Assembly: GCF_023638055.1 (NCBI RefSeq)
Contig: NZ_JAKRVY010000003.1
Span: forward strand, 62,001-126,000
Direction of reading: 5' to 3'
Origin: Natranaeroarchaeum aerophilus
Lineage (GTDB): Archaea; Halobacteriota; Halobacteria; Halobacteriales; Natronoarchaeaceae
Length of the DNA stretch: 64,000 nt
The notes under the pieces are model-generated. The model worked only from the letters and a program-made list of their open reading frames with translations. It did no database searches and was not told where the DNA came from. Below, piece by piece: positions 16,764 through 26,796 of this stretch. How positions within the stretch are numbered: the first letter of the stretch is position 1; each line of letters opens with the position of its first letter. Both the position numbers and the translations under genes were made by a program.

Positions 16764-17195
16764 CTACACATCCCCAGGATCAAGCCGTGGGACAAGTCCA
16801 TCGAAATCGTCGTCGAAGCTCAGGACGTGATCGATATCGTGGCGACGCGTCAGCGCCACGATCGTCGCGTCGGTGAAGCTCAGCTCCTGATCGTTATACC
16901 GCTCGAAGACGTCAATGGCGTCGGAGAGCTCCGCTGGAGAAACGTACAGTAGTTCGAAGGCCTGCGGGTACGGATCGCCCCCTCGAAGTCGCTTTCCAAG
17001 GCGCTGTGCGAGCTCGAACGACCCAGTGCGGGTGCGAGCGAGTGTAATCGCTTCGTCGTAGATATACTCGGAAATGTAGGGATGTCCGTACTCCCCATCG
17101 TAGATGGTTTCCAGTGCCGCACTCGCGGTCTGGTGTCGTGTCGCATCAGTGTCGTGGTCCGCGTAGAGAACACCGGTATCGACAATAACAGTCAT
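16764..17195 (-). CDS. PIN-domain toxin (VapC-like)
   Basis: 143 aa. PIN core: MTVIVDTGVLYADHD (Asp6), EYIYDEAITLA (second acidic residue), NDQELSFTDATIVAL (third acidic site, typical D-x-x-I/L) and HVLSFDDDFDGL. This is the VapC subgroup that cuts structured RNA. Coupled by a 4-bp overlap to the antitoxin gene upstream in transcription order. Confidence 0.88.
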   Translation of the reverse strand: MTVIVDTGVLYADHDTDATRHQTASAALETIYDGEYGHPYISEYIYDEAITLARTRTGSFELAQRLGKRLRGGDPYPQAFELLYVSPAELSDAIDVFERYNDQELSFTDATIVALTRRHDIDHVLSFDDDFDGLVPRLDPGDV

Positions 17196-17467
17196 CCGTA
17201 CAGAATCTCGTCGATATCCTCCTCGTCCGTCTCGATCCCGGAGCTACACCGTCCCTGGCGCATCGCCTCCTTTTCGGACTCCGAGAGCGGGACGACAGTC
17301 TCGCGAAACGAGCCGATGACGTCTTCCCGAGACTCGTAGGCACCGTCGATAAGATGCGACAGCAGCTCCTGCTGGGTTACCGACGTGCCAGTCCGGAGTC
17401 TGATCTCCGCCTGTAGCTCTTCGAGACGGGATTTCGCCTCCTCGTCGACTTTTACTGCTGTGGCCAT
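17192..17467 (-). CDS. VapB-like antitoxin
   Basis: 91 aa. The N-terminus MATAVKVDEEAKSRLEELQA, with RTGTSVTQQELLSHLIDGAY, is a ribbon-helix-helix-like DNA-binding part. The acidic C-terminus DEEDIDEILYG is the probable toxin-binding tail. It precedes and overlaps the PIN toxin (ATGA). ATG 17467 is chosen; upstream in-frame codons run through the operator. Confidence 0.78.
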   Translation of the reverse strand: MATAVKVDEEAKSRLEELQAEIRLRTGTSVTQQELLSHLIDGAYESREDVIGSFRETVVPLSESEKEAMRQGRCSSGIETDEEDIDEILYG

Positions 17468-17480
17468 ACCTGTTGTAAAC

Positions 17481-17493
17481 ACTGTAACACAGT
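17481..17493. promoter_or_regulatory. Probable VapB operator
   Basis: ACTGTaacACAGT is a short perfect palindrome inside a broader near-repeat GTAAACactgtaacacaGTAAAC, located 14-26 bp upstream of the antitoxin start. Position and symmetry suit antitoxin autoregulation. Confidence 0.5.
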
Positions 17494-17609
17494 AAACGTT
17501 TCCACGGCATGGTGCAGTCAGGTAAGATGCTGGATTCGAGCCGGGCATCGTGGTTTGATGTCGCTGCCGCTCTCGGGTGGAGCACGCAAAAGAAAGGAAC
17601 TGCAACGGG

Positions 17610-17632
17610 AACTCGACTCAGTTAGTCGAGTT
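17610..17632 (-). terminator. Conserved 3' hairpin, surface glycoprotein gene 1
   Basis: AACTCGACT-cagtt-AGTCGAGTT forms a 9-bp stem with a 5-nt loop and begins at the first base of the stop codon. The same hairpin with the same position follows the two paralogues (22341-22363, 26774-26796). It lacks a long U-tract, so RNA processing or stabilisation is as likely as termination. Confidence 0.6.
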
Positions 17633-20600
17633 TAGTTGTTGCGGCGGCGGGCGAGGAGTGCTGCGCCGAGCAGGGAGACGAGGGCAACCAGCAGGCCGAA
17701 GCCGGGCTGGTCGTCATCGTCTTCAGGCTCGCCGTCATCGTCGCCGTTCTCCTCACCGTTCTCTTCTTCACCGTTCTCCTCACCGTTCTCTTCACCGTTC
17801 TCTTCGCCGTTCTCCTCACCGTTCTCATCGTGGTCCACGACAACCGTCAGCGTCGCGGAGTCGGATTCGTCGAGGAGCTCGACTTCGAGGTCGTGGTCGC
17901 CTTCAGGGAACTCGTCCTCGTTGGTTTCGAGCGTGAAGGTGGCATCGTCACTGTTGCCCGCGTCAGCGGTCACAGTGGCGGTGCCCTCTTCCTCACCGTT
18001 GAGGAACAGCGTGACTTCCTCGTCATCGAGGCCATCTGCGCCGGCGACGGCGGTGGCGTCGATGTCGACGGAGTCACCCTGATCGACTTCGTAGGTGTCC
18101 TGACCGAAGTCGATGGACAGCTCGAAGTCGTCTTCCTCGGCTTCGACGAGTGTGGAGTCGAGTTCGTGCTGGTTCTCGCCATCGTTGGCGTCAGTAGCGC
18201 GGAGCGTGAACTCGGTGCCACTGGATTCCTCGCTGAAGTCGTAGGTGGCGGTGAACGTACCGTCTTCTGCGACCTCAACGGTGGTGCGGTCGACGAACTC
18301 ACCGGGCGCGCGTGCTCGGGTGTCGACCTCAGTTCCGGGTGCGACGTTTGTCGTACCCGTCACATCTGCATTAGCAATGACCGGAACTTCGGACGCGCTC
18401 TCGTCCCACTCGATATCTCGCTCTTCCGAGGAGTAGGATGCAGAGGTGTCTTCCCAGTCATCGTAGAGCGGACTTGAGTCGGACATCTGTACGAAGACTT
18501 CGAAGTCAGACCCAACCGAAAGGTCTTCCTGCGGTTCGAGCAGGGCGATAAACTCACCATCGTCCTGATCAGCACTCACAATAGTCCCGACCAAGCCGCC
18601 GTCAAACCAAGTCCCGACTTCTTCTTGGTCGTCAACATTGAGTTCCTGTTCTGTACCTTCGATCCTCATCTGCATGTCGTTGATGATATGCTCATTATCA
18701 TCAATACCACCGACGTTAGCTCCCTCTTCGACGAAGCCGTAGACGCTCTCGGCTTCAACTTTTACGAGCAGCTCATCGTCTTCGGCCACGGTATCGGTCT
18801 CCGTGAGCGTGGCATCATCTAGATCGCCTTCATCGTCGATTGAGTCTGCTGGAGCAGTCATAATAGATGCCGGTGCATCCCAGATCTCTTGATGCTCAGT
18901 AATGCGGACGAACGTCGTGTCTAATTCGTCCTCAAGTTCTTCTTCATTAGCATCATACCCTTCCGCAATGCTCATTTCGTAGTCAGCTGGGTCAAGGAAT
19001 GGACCCTGCGGAAGTTCCACGATCTGATCGTGGACAGTCGCTTCAGCGTCGCTATCTTTGATGTCCCAGGCACCGGATTCAGAAGGCTCAGAATATGTGT
19101 TGAACGTAAGAACGACATCTTCGTCGTCTTCATGTTCCTCGAGATTGCTGATTTCGACGATCATCTCGAAGGCGACATCTTCCTCGTCGCCAAGCTGTAC
19201 ATAGAGGTTGTCGTCATAGTTGTCGACATCGATGTCGACATGTGCAACGTTCCCACTCTGAACTTCGTAATCTCCTTCGACGAAGTTCACTTCACCTTCT
19301 GTAGGTTCTACCACTTCGATCTCCGCAGCATCGGAGGCAGTCGAGTCAGCGACATCGGCAGTGAACTCGTAGTCGCCGAGATCACTATCGTCGTCAAACT
19401 CGGCGGGCATGACGTCACCTTCCTTCACGTCCTGGAAGGTTACTGTATTCTCGTCATCATTTTCGTCGTCAGCATCGAAGATGTCCGATAGCGTATCGGC
19501 CTCGATAGCATCACCGTCGTACTCGCCGCTGATGTGGAGATCAACGGCTTCCCCACGGTTATCTTCGGCAAACGATAGGTCAACAATCGAGCCCTGTTCG
19601 ACGGTTTCCGCGTCGAACTCTAGCTCGATATCCTGTTGCTCGACGAAGAACTCACCGTAGACTGCCTCCTCGTCAGTACCTGCCTGCAGGTAGTGGTAAC
19701 CCGAGAACTCGTCGGTTTCGAAGGTTACCGTTCCTTCGTGGTCGGTTTGCAGCGTGTCAACTCGCTCGGAATCACCGATGACCCCTTCGCGGAGCTGCAC
19801 GGGTTCACCAGGCTCGAAGCCACCGACTCGTGGCTCCTGTCCTTGCCATACGGTCCGATCATTGAGGACCGTCCGTGGGATTGCATCGTCCGGAACGTCG
19901 AGTGTCACCTGCGCTTGGTCGGTTACAGGCGTCGGGAAGTCTTCACCGGCCTGCAGAATGGGCGAACCGTACGGCTCCCCATCGAAGTGAAGCATCGCGA
20001 TGACGTCAGTATCTTCAGCAAGCGGGTCAATCTCTACCTCGACGCCGGATTCAGCACCATTCAGTGTCTCGGAGCTGCCGAGTACCGCTCGGTCTTCAGC
20101 AGCCTCGTGAATGACAATCTGGTAACCGTTTGCCGGATCGAGATTACTGGAGCTAACGGTCACAACATCTCCAGTGACTTCTTCGTTGTCAGCGTCCTCG
20201 ATTGACACAGCCGCATCGTAGACAGTCGCTGTGTCAGCGGTGACAATGTTATCCAGAGTATCCGAAGAGACGATACCAGTATCGGAAGTGTCACTACTCA
20301 ATTCATCAATGGCGTGAACTGTGTGTTCACCGGGTTCCCCTCCACGATCGTCAACCGGAATGTTGACGTACTGTTCTTCGTTCGCACCGTCAGCCGTACC
20401 TGCGACAACCGTATCGACGCCGTCCTCATACGTCAGTACAAGGGTGGCTTCGGCACTACCTGCCGTATTCACGTAGACCTCTTCATCATTCTCATTGAGC
20501 GCCTGATTGTCGAACTCAACGAAGGTCTCTGAGAGTGTAGCAGTATCTGTAATATCACTCAGCTCTCCGTCGCTGAGTTCCTGAATGACGTCTCCAGCAC

Positions 20601-21999
20601 TGCCGTCATCTTCCGCTATATGCAGTTGAGCATAGACATCAGTGAATCCTGGATCAAGTGCCTCATCCAGTTCCACAGCAACCTCTTCATCACCGGTTGT
20701 TGGGTCGCTGGTTCCGAGGGTTGTATCGTCACCAGCATCAGAAACCGTCACAACGTACTCGTCATCGGGAGCGAGGTTCGCGTTGACTGTGACTGTATCG
20801 TCATCAGGTACCTGATCGTCTATCGACAGTTCGGCATCGTAGATTGTCGCAGTCGAGTCAGCTATAACCGCCTTTGCAGTCTGTTCAGGAAGGGGCTTAT
20901 CATACTCAAAGTTCTCAACATCATATGGAATAATATGAATTGTGTGTTCACCGGGTGAGTCTACGTACGAATAGAGCTCTACGGAGTCGATGCTGCCAGG
21001 AGAAGCATCACCGTCATCGACGACAATTTGCTCGCCAGTACTGTCGTCAGTTACCAAATAGTAGCCGAACAAGCCAACATCTTCTTCAAGATACTGGCCA
21101 GTAGAGAGAATCTCATTTCCGTTCTCAGCGTCGAAGCTCTGTGGTTCGAGCTCAATATCAGCTTCTCGGATGTGATCTTGCCAGACCAGTGGTGCGTCAT
21201 CCGATGCGATTGCGCTATCAAGTGTTGCAGTCGATATGGGGTCCGTACTGTCTTGATAGTCACCACTCACTGCGCTGGTCGGAACTGCATATACCGTGAA
21301 CGCACCCGTCACATCACCATCAATTTCACGAGTTATCGTTGCTGTATCGTCATCCTCATTAATTTCAGTTATTCCGCGGAGGAACTGACCACCCTCTCCA
21401 AAGTCGGTTTCCAGCATGAGCGTGGCGTCCCCATCAACATCGATATTGGTGATTTCGATATCCTCAACCACACTGTCTTCCGTATCACCGACCTGTGCTT
21501 CAAACGTAAGTGTGCCCTCTGTAGCATCGCCCTCCGCCACAACTACTGCCGTATCAGCGTCGAGCGCATCGTCGGCAACCGTTTCGGTTACCTCATCGCC
21601 AACGCTCAGATCTGCGGCACCGGCAGTATCGTCATCAAAGACGTGAGCAGTGTAGGCCCCGTGAAGACCATCCGGATGGCCCCATTCGAGGCCAACATTG
21701 ATGATCTCGTCAACATCGTTCGCATCTTCATCAATCGCCGCTACTGTCGTGGTATCCTCGTTCAGAGGATCATCATATGTCAGTACAACTGTTGCGTCTC
21801 CATCGGTCTCGACGCCGACGTCCACGGAGTCATCCTGTGCAAGTTCTTGGTTGTCGAACTGCACGGTCGCGTCCGTCGCCGCCGTCGCCACCGCCGCCCC
21901 CGGAAGGGTAGCGGTCATGGCGACCATCGAAAGTACCATGATCGCGGCCAGGAACACCGCACGTCCTGCCTCGCGATATGATCGTCTGTTTCGTGTCAT
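17632..21999 (-). CDS. Surface glycoprotein with PGF-CTERM anchor, paralogue 1
   Basis: 1455 aa, very acidic, S-layer-like. The signal peptide of the haloarchaeal surface-glycoprotein type (SYREAGRAVFLAAIMVLSMV) is at residues 6-40. Residues ~40-700 hold repeated DUF7282-like beta modules (FDNQELAQDD at about 43; FDNQALNEND at about 500). The BGTF module spans about 715-830 (VWQGQEP, VQLREG, FSGYHYLQAG, YGEFFVEQQ). A C-terminal Ig-like part shared with both paralogues starts at WDESASEVP (about 1195). Then come a Glu/Asn/Gly linker (EENG repeats) and DDQPGFGLLVALVSLLGAAL, the PGF-CTERM signal processed by archaeosortase ArtA. ATG 21999 places the signal peptide correctly; the frame is open to 22098. 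Confidence 0.88.
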   Translation of the reverse strand: MTRNRRSYREAGRAVFLAAIMVLSMVAMTATLPGAAVATAATDATVQFDNQELAQDDSVDVGVETDGDATVVLTYDDPLNEDTTTVAAIDEDANDVDEIINVGLEWGHPDGLHGAYTAHVFDDDTAGAADLSVGDEVTETVADDALDADTAVVVAEGDATEGTLTFEAQVGDTEDSVVEDIEITNIDVDGDATLMLETDFGEGGQFLRGITEINEDDDTATITREIDGDVTGAFTVYAVPTSAVSGDYQDSTDPISTATLDSAIASDDAPLVWQDHIREADIELEPQSFDAENGNEILSTGQYLEEDVGLFGYYLVTDDSTGEQIVVDDGDASPGSIDSVELYSYVDSPGEHTIHIIPYDVENFEYDKPLPEQTAKAVIADSTATIYDAELSIDDQVPDDDTVTVNANLAPDDEYVVTVSDAGDDTTLGTSDPTTGDEEVAVELDEALDPGFTDVYAQLHIAEDDGSAGDVIQELSDGELSDITDTATLSETFVEFDNQALNENDEEVYVNTAGSAEATLVLTYEDGVDTVVAGTADGANEEQYVNIPVDDRGGEPGEHTVHAIDELSSDTSDTGIVSSDTLDNIVTADTATVYDAAVSIEDADNEEVTGDVVTVSSSNLDPANGYQIVIHEAAEDRAVLGSSETLNGAESGVEVEIDPLAEDTDVIAMLHFDGEPYGSPILQAGEDFPTPVTDQAQVTLDVPDDAIPRTVLNDRTVWQGQEPRVGGFEPGEPVQLREGVIGDSERVDTLQTDHEGTVTFETDEFSGYHYLQAGTDEEAVYGEFFVEQQDIELEFDAETVEQGSIVDLSFAEDNRGEAVDLHISGEYDGDAIEADTLSDIFDADDENDDENTVTFQDVKEGDVMPAEFDDDSDLGDYEFTADVADSTASDAAEIEVVEPTEGEVNFVEGDYEVQSGNVAHVDIDVDNYDDNLYVQLGDEEDVAFEMIVEISNLEEHEDDEDVVLTFNTYSEPSESGAWDIKDSDAEATVHDQIVELPQGPFLDPADYEMSIAEGYDANEEELEDELDTTFVRITEHQEIWDAPASIMTAPADSIDDEGDLDDATLTETDTVAEDDELLVKVEAESVYGFVEEGANVGGIDDNEHIINDMQMRIEGTEQELNVDDQEEVGTWFDGGLVGTIVSADQDDGEFIALLEPQEDLSVGSDFEVFVQMSDSSPLYDDWEDTSASYSSEERDIEWDESASEVPVIANADVTGTTNVAPGTEVDTRARAPGEFVDRTTVEVAEDGTFTATYDFSEESSGTEFTLRATDANDGENQHELDSTLVEAEEDDFELSIDFGQDTYEVDQGDSVDIDATAVAGADGLDDEEVTLFLNGEEEGTATVTADAGNSDDATFTLETNEDEFPEGDHDLEVELLDESDSATLTVVVDHDENGEENGEENGEENGEENGEEENGEENGDDDGEPEDDDDQPGFGLLVALVSLLGAALLARRRNN

Positions 22000-22073
22000 A
22001 TTGTAATCTGTTGTCGGTTGGTGGCAGCGGATCGCTCCCTCCGACCGATTCCGGCAAGGTATGCGACACCGAC

Positions 22074-22120
22074 TACCACGGGTAGGGGTTGCAATCAAAC
22101 GGTAAGTTTGCTATAAGTAA
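22074..22120 (-). promoter_or_regulatory. Promoter and conserved 5' leader motif, gene 1
   Basis: On the minus strand a TATA element (ACTTATAGC, 22109-22118) is followed after about 25 nt by AACCCCTACCCGTGGTAG (22074-22089). The same CCCCTACC-TGGTG motif sits at the same distance from TATA in the two paralogues, so it should lie at the very 5' end of each mRNA, with a leader of about 90 nt. 22121-22340 holds nothing else recognisable. Confidence 0.68.
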
Positions 22121-22340
22121 TAATTTACGGTGTTATTGTTCTTCACAGAGTTACAAAACCCGTAGGAACCCTGAGGCGGTTTTATTCAATCGTTCGAAAG
22201 GGGCACCAATGAATGTTGAAAAATAACACAAAGATTAGCCTACGTCCGATCATCTAAACAATCAGGGGAATTGCCCCACGAAACTGTCGGCACTGTGTAG
22301 CTGGCGTCGCCAAAAAAGTCCGCGCGATGCGGAAAGGGGG

Positions 22341-22363
22341 AACTCGACTCAGTTAGTCGAGTT
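22341..22363 (-). terminator. Conserved 3' hairpin, surface glycoprotein gene 2
   Basis: Identical stem-loop to the one after gene 1 (AACTCGACT/AGTCGAGTT), again starting at the stop codon. Confidence 0.6.
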
Positions 22364-25300
22364 TAGTTGTTGCGGCGTCGTGCGAGGAGTGCTGCGCCGA
22401 GCAGCGAGACGAGGGCGACCAGCAGGCCGAAGCCGGGCTGGTCGTCATCGTCTTCTGGCTCGCCGTCATCGTCGCCGTTCTGCTCGTCGCCGTTCTGCTC
22501 GTCACCGTTCTGTTCGTCGCCGTTCTGCTCGTCACCGTTCTGTTCGTCGCCGTTCTGCTCGTCACCGTTCTCATCGTCTTCGACGACGATGGTCAGGGTA
22601 GCCTCGTCAGAGGCGTCGAGGAGCGTGACTTCCAGATCGTGGTCGCCCTCAGGGAAGTCTTCCTCGTTGGTGTCGAGCGTGAAGGTGACATCGTCACTGT
22701 TGCCCGCGTCAGCGGTCACAGTGGCGCTATCGACCTCGTCGTCGTTGAGGAACAGCGTGACCTCGTCGTCATCGAGGCCGTCCGCACCTGCGACGGCGGA
22801 GACGTCGATGTCGACGGAGTCACCCTGATCGACTTCGTAGGTGTCCTGACCGAAGTCAACGGACAGCTCGAAGTCATCCTCGTCGGGGTCGACGAGTGTG
22901 GAGTCGAGTTCGTGCTGGTTGTCGCCATCGTTGGCGTCAGTGGCGCGGAGCGTGAACTCCGTTCCACTGGATTCCTCGCTGAAGTCGTAGGTGGCGGTGA
23001 ACGTACCGTCATCTTCGACCTCAACGGTGGTGCGGTCGACGAACACACCGGGCGCGCGTGCTCGGGTGTCGACTTCCGTACCGGGTGCGACGTTCGTCGT
23101 ACCCATCACGTCAGCGTTAGCGACGGTTGGGACTTCAGATGCGCTCTCGTCCCACTCGATGTCGCGTTCGTCGTAGTCGAACTCGCCTTCAGCGGTTTCT
23201 TCAGCATCCTCGTCCTCGATGAACGGATTGTCTTCACCGATCGTGAAGGTGACATCGTATCCGGCGTCAGTCTCGAAGTCACCGTTATCCGATTCGAGGA
23301 GGATGATAGCCTGCTCCCCGTCGTTGCTGAGGGTGTAGACATTCAGCTCACCGTCGTCGAAGCTCCACGTCTGAGCATCGACGTTCGGACGTTCGTCCTG
23401 TGCCTCAACTTCGAGATTGATGTCGCTATCGAAGTTCAGGTCACCACCCTCGATATCAGTACTATCGAGGTACTCAGTATCAGGGAGGAACGAGGTCGTC
23501 CCCGTGGCCTCCAGACTGGTTACGATCTTATCCTCTTCAGCGACCGTGTCGGTCTGGCTCAGGATGTCGAGCAGTTCGTCATCCTCAGCAGCGTCGAACA
23601 GGTCATCAGCATCGTTGTCGGACGGTGCGGTCCACGTCGTCAGGTCTTCACCGATCGGCGTTCGGTCGGTGAGTGTCAGGAAGGACGTGTCGAACTCGTT
23701 GTCGACTTCCGCACCGATGACGTTGTCGTCGTCATCTTCGAGCACGGACCAGTCGTCACCGATGCTCAGTTCGTAGTCGGTTGCGGCAAGCGGCGCTTCA
23801 TCGATCGTGCCACCTGCTGCTTCTAGATCGTCCGCGATCGCAACGTCGACATCGTCGGAGTTGTCTCCAACGATGTACCAGCTGCCTTCATCGTCCGGAT
23901 CAGATGCCGTGTTGTAGCCGACGGTGACTTCGTCGTCCTCGTCGATATCATTGAGGCCGCTGATTTCCAGAACGTTCTCCCAGTTGACTTCCTCTGCGTC
24001 ACCGACGGTGACGAAGACGTTGTCCTGGTCGTAGTTCTCAGCAACGAAGCTGAATTCTGCGTTGTCACCGAGCTCGGACGTGAAGTCGCCCGCGGTGAAG
24101 CGGACGTCAGCGTCCACAGGCTCGGTCACTTCGATCTCGGCGGAGTCGGATGCGGTCGTGTCGTCAACTTCGAGCGTGAAGTCGTAGTCACCGACATCCT
24201 GGTCGTCGAAGTCGAAGGTTTCGCCAGCAGCGTCGAAGTCCTCAATGATGACCGTTTCATCATCGTCGGTCTCCGAGTAGTTGTTAACGATGTCTTCGAG
24301 AGTGTCCTCGTCGAGGGCTTCCTCGTCGAGTTCACCGGAGACGACGACATCGACGAGGTCACCGCGGTTGTCCTCTTCGATCACGAGGTCAACCTGGGTA
24401 TCCTCGGCGTCATCGCCGTCGAATGGGACCGCGTCGTCCTCGAACTCGAAGTCGATCTCCTGTTCGTCAACGAAGAACTGGTCCTGGTTCTCATCAGCAG
24501 TCTGCGTGCCTTCCTGCAGGTAGTAGTACCCCGAGAGGTCATCGGTATCGAAGGTCACTACACCGTCGGACGCACGCAGCGTGTCGATTCGTTCGGAGTC
24601 GTCGTCACCGGTCAGACCCTCTCGGAGCTGGACCGGACCGCTACCGTCGTTGTCCTGACGGACATCGAACACTTCGACAGTCTGGCCTTGCCAGATGTCA
24701 GTCTGTCCGAGCTGGCCGAAGGCGACGGAGATGTCACCGCCAGCCTCTCGGACGGTTGCGAGATCGTCGTCGATAACCTCACCGGCAGTTTCGGCGGAGA
24801 CTGCGTCTCCAATACCGTACTCGCCACTGAGGCCGTCGTTAGCGATCAGGTGAGCAGTGTGCTCACCGGGGAAGCCACCGTCATCCTCGATGCTGACAGG
24901 AACAGCCTCGCTGTCGAGGTTGTCCGCGCTAGCCAGGCCAGCGATGATCAGTTCGCCATCGTCCTCGTACGTAACGACAACGACGGATTCCTGATCACTA
25001 CTGACATCTGCGACGGTAACCGTACCGTCAGCAGCGAGGTTCTGGTTGTTGAACGTCAGTTCACCAGTGTACACGGGGTCCGCAACTTCGTATCCATCCT
25101 GACCGTCAGCGAACGGGCTCACCTGAGCAGTACCACCGAGGTCACCGCCGTCCTCGTGGAGGCTCAACGTGAACGTGGGTGTGCTAACGTCAGGGTTGGT
25201 GACATCCTGGATGTTGATATCCACGCTGTCTTCGTCGGTTACGTCCGTCCCGAACTCAATGTCCTCGCCGGAGCCGAGTTCGATCAGGAGTTCAGAGGCC

Positions 25301-26379
25301 GTGAGGTCACCTTCAGCGGTGGCCTCACCGTCACCTGACGCAGTATAAAGATCATCAACCTCGTAGTTATCGCCGTCGACACTAACGTCGTTGATGTTAA
25401 CTTCGTCAAATGCGACCGATTCGTCGCCGAAGTCGGCGAGGATGTACTGTGCTGCCTCGCCGCCGTCAGTACTGACGATATCAAAGGTCACATCGTAGGT
25501 CGCCTGAGTGTTGGAGTCCTGTGGGTTCGGGTTATCAACGGTTACGTCGATATCGGACTCAGGCTCTTCGACAAGTTCGAAGTTCTGAGTATCGTCCTGA
25601 CCCTCAACGTTAACAATCTCAGTACTAGACTGGAATCCGTCTGCGTTGGCGGTCACATCAGCTGCGTCAGCAGTGATGGGGCCGAGGTCGGAGACTTCGA
25701 TACTGTAAAGACCATCTGTGCCGGTCGTGTCTGTAAGGGTACCCTCTTCATCGAAGGAAACGTCAGCACCATCAATGGCGGTCGAACCATCATCTTCAGT
25801 CACTTCGCCGCCGAGTGTGACTGACTCAATCGGGTATGGATCAGCTTCAATGATGTTGTCCACACCGGCAACAGTAGCATCGGCAGTGACGTCTACCGTA
25901 CCGACATCACCGGTTGCGTCGGGGTTGGCAATGGCACTGACCTGAAGGTCGATGGAATCATCTGCACTGACTCCTGGATCGCTGTCTACATTGATGGTGA
26001 GAGTATTGTCATCAGAAGTGAGGGAGAAGTCCCCCTCATCATTCAGTACTGTTTCATCGGGTCCCTCACCGATGGTGAGAGATAGGTCACTCTCTGTGAC
26101 CCCTGAAGCAACAGTAAGACCATCATCATAATCAACAGTCAACTCGTTGAGACTGTCTCCAGCGAGTTCGTCGTCAGACTGTGCTGTCCAACTAACTGTA
26201 TGCTGTACACCGTCTGCTCCGATAAACGAATTATCGGAGGTAATCTCGGCATCTGCATCCGAGGTCGCAACGACCGCACCCGGGAGGGTAGCGGTCATGG
26301 CGACCATCGAAAGTACCATGATCGCGGCCAGGAACACTGCGCGTCCTGCCTCACGATATGATTTCGTGTCGTTTGTCAT
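22363..26379 (-). CDS. Surface glycoprotein with PGF-CTERM anchor, paralogue 2
   Basis: 1338 aa. The signal peptide (SYREAGRAVFLAAIMVLSMV) is identical to paralogue 1. The N-terminal region is unique. A cohesin-like domain (about 38-165) is followed by a carboxypeptidase-regulatory-like module (VTLGGEVTEDDGSTAIDGAD, about 175-245), a second cohesin-like domain (about 255-430) and one DUF7282-like module (FNNQNLAADG, about 450). From about 560 on (DIWQGQTVEVF) it follows the common BGTF architecture and ends with the shared Ig-like part, a GDEQN pentapeptide repeat linker and the PGF-CTERM tail. The cohesin-like part suggests that it may bind other surface proteins; this is inference. Confidence 0.87.
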   Translation of the reverse strand: MTNDTKSYREAGRAVFLAAIMVLSMVAMTATLPGAVVATSDADAEITSDNSFIGADGVQHTVSWTAQSDDELAGDSLNELTVDYDDGLTVASGVTESDLSLTIGEGPDETVLNDEGDFSLTSDDNTLTINVDSDPGVSADDSIDLQVSAIANPDATGDVGTVDVTADATVAGVDNIIEADPYPIESVTLGGEVTEDDGSTAIDGADVSFDEEGTLTDTTGTDGLYSIEVSDLGPITADAADVTANADGFQSSTEIVNVEGQDDTQNFELVEEPESDIDVTVDNPNPQDSNTQATYDVTFDIVSTDGGEAAQYILADFGDESVAFDEVNINDVSVDGDNYEVDDLYTASGDGEATAEGDLTASELLIELGSGEDIEFGTDVTDEDSVDINIQDVTNPDVSTPTFTLSLHEDGGDLGGTAQVSPFADGQDGYEVADPVYTGELTFNNQNLAADGTVTVADVSSDQESVVVVTYEDDGELIIAGLASADNLDSEAVPVSIEDDGGFPGEHTAHLIANDGLSGEYGIGDAVSAETAGEVIDDDLATVREAGGDISVAFGQLGQTDIWQGQTVEVFDVRQDNDGSGPVQLREGLTGDDDSERIDTLRASDGVVTFDTDDLSGYYYLQEGTQTADENQDQFFVDEQEIDFEFEDDAVPFDGDDAEDTQVDLVIEEDNRGDLVDVVVSGELDEEALDEDTLEDIVNNYSETDDDETVIIEDFDAAGETFDFDDQDVGDYDFTLEVDDTTASDSAEIEVTEPVDADVRFTAGDFTSELGDNAEFSFVAENYDQDNVFVTVGDAEEVNWENVLEISGLNDIDEDDEVTVGYNTASDPDDEGSWYIVGDNSDDVDVAIADDLEAAGGTIDEAPLAATDYELSIGDDWSVLEDDDDNVIGAEVDNEFDTSFLTLTDRTPIGEDLTTWTAPSDNDADDLFDAAEDDELLDILSQTDTVAEEDKIVTSLEATGTTSFLPDTEYLDSTDIEGGDLNFDSDINLEVEAQDERPNVDAQTWSFDDGELNVYTLSNDGEQAIILLESDNGDFETDAGYDVTFTIGEDNPFIEDEDAEETAEGEFDYDERDIEWDESASEVPTVANADVMGTTNVAPGTEVDTRARAPGVFVDRTTVEVEDDGTFTATYDFSEESSGTEFTLRATDANDGDNQHELDSTLVDPDEDDFELSVDFGQDTYEVDQGDSVDIDVSAVAGADGLDDDEVTLFLNDDEVDSATVTADAGNSDDVTFTLDTNEEDFPEGDHDLEVTLLDASDEATLTIVVEDDENGDEQNGDEQNGDEQNGDEQNGDEQNGDEQNGDDDGEPEDDDDQPGFGLLVALVSLLGAALLARRRNN

Positions 26380-26467
26380 ATGTTATGTTTATCTCGTTGT
26401 CTTCATCGGTAACAGGAGCTTTCTCACCGCAGGCACGCGATATGCCTGTAAGGTATTACTCACTTCT

Positions 26468-26516
26468 GCACCATGGGTAGGGGCATCATAAACACAGGAT
26501 TCCATATACTTAAAGC
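26468..26516 (-). promoter_or_regulatory. Promoter and conserved 5' leader motif, gene 2
   Basis: Minus strand: TATA element CTTTAAGTATATG (26503-26515), then after about 25 nt GCCCCTACCCATGGTGC (26468-26484). It gives a leader of about 100 nt before ATG 26379. Nothing else is recognised in 26517-26773. Confidence 0.68.
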
Positions 26517-26773
26517 TGGGTGGTACTGTTAGATATTCTTAGTGTTCGGTTTCCGGATAGTACTTGGATCATAATCACAGGAGGGCGACCCAATGGCGAC
26601 TCTCCATGGGAGGTGTGCACACTCCTCTCAAACGGAGACTACTACCACATCGTGGACAGGAGTAGTATAAAAAAGGATCCTATTGCAAGCGCGCTGGTTC
26701 CTCACCCGCGAGTGGAGCTGTCGCTCACCGAGGTAGCACACGAAAGAAAGAATCCGCGCGATGCGGAAAGGGG

Positions 26774-26796
26774 AACTCGACTTAGTTAGTCGAGTT
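26774..26796 (-). terminator. Conserved 3' hairpin, surface glycoprotein gene 3
   Basis: AACTCGACT-tagtt-AGTCGAGTT, differing from the other two copies only in one loop base, and overlapping the stop codon in the same way. Confidence 0.6.

Noticed and set aside
22478-22572. Short-period DNA repeat as a CRISPR or promoter repeat
   Set aside because: It is a coding pentapeptide repeat (GDEQN) in the membrane-proximal linker.
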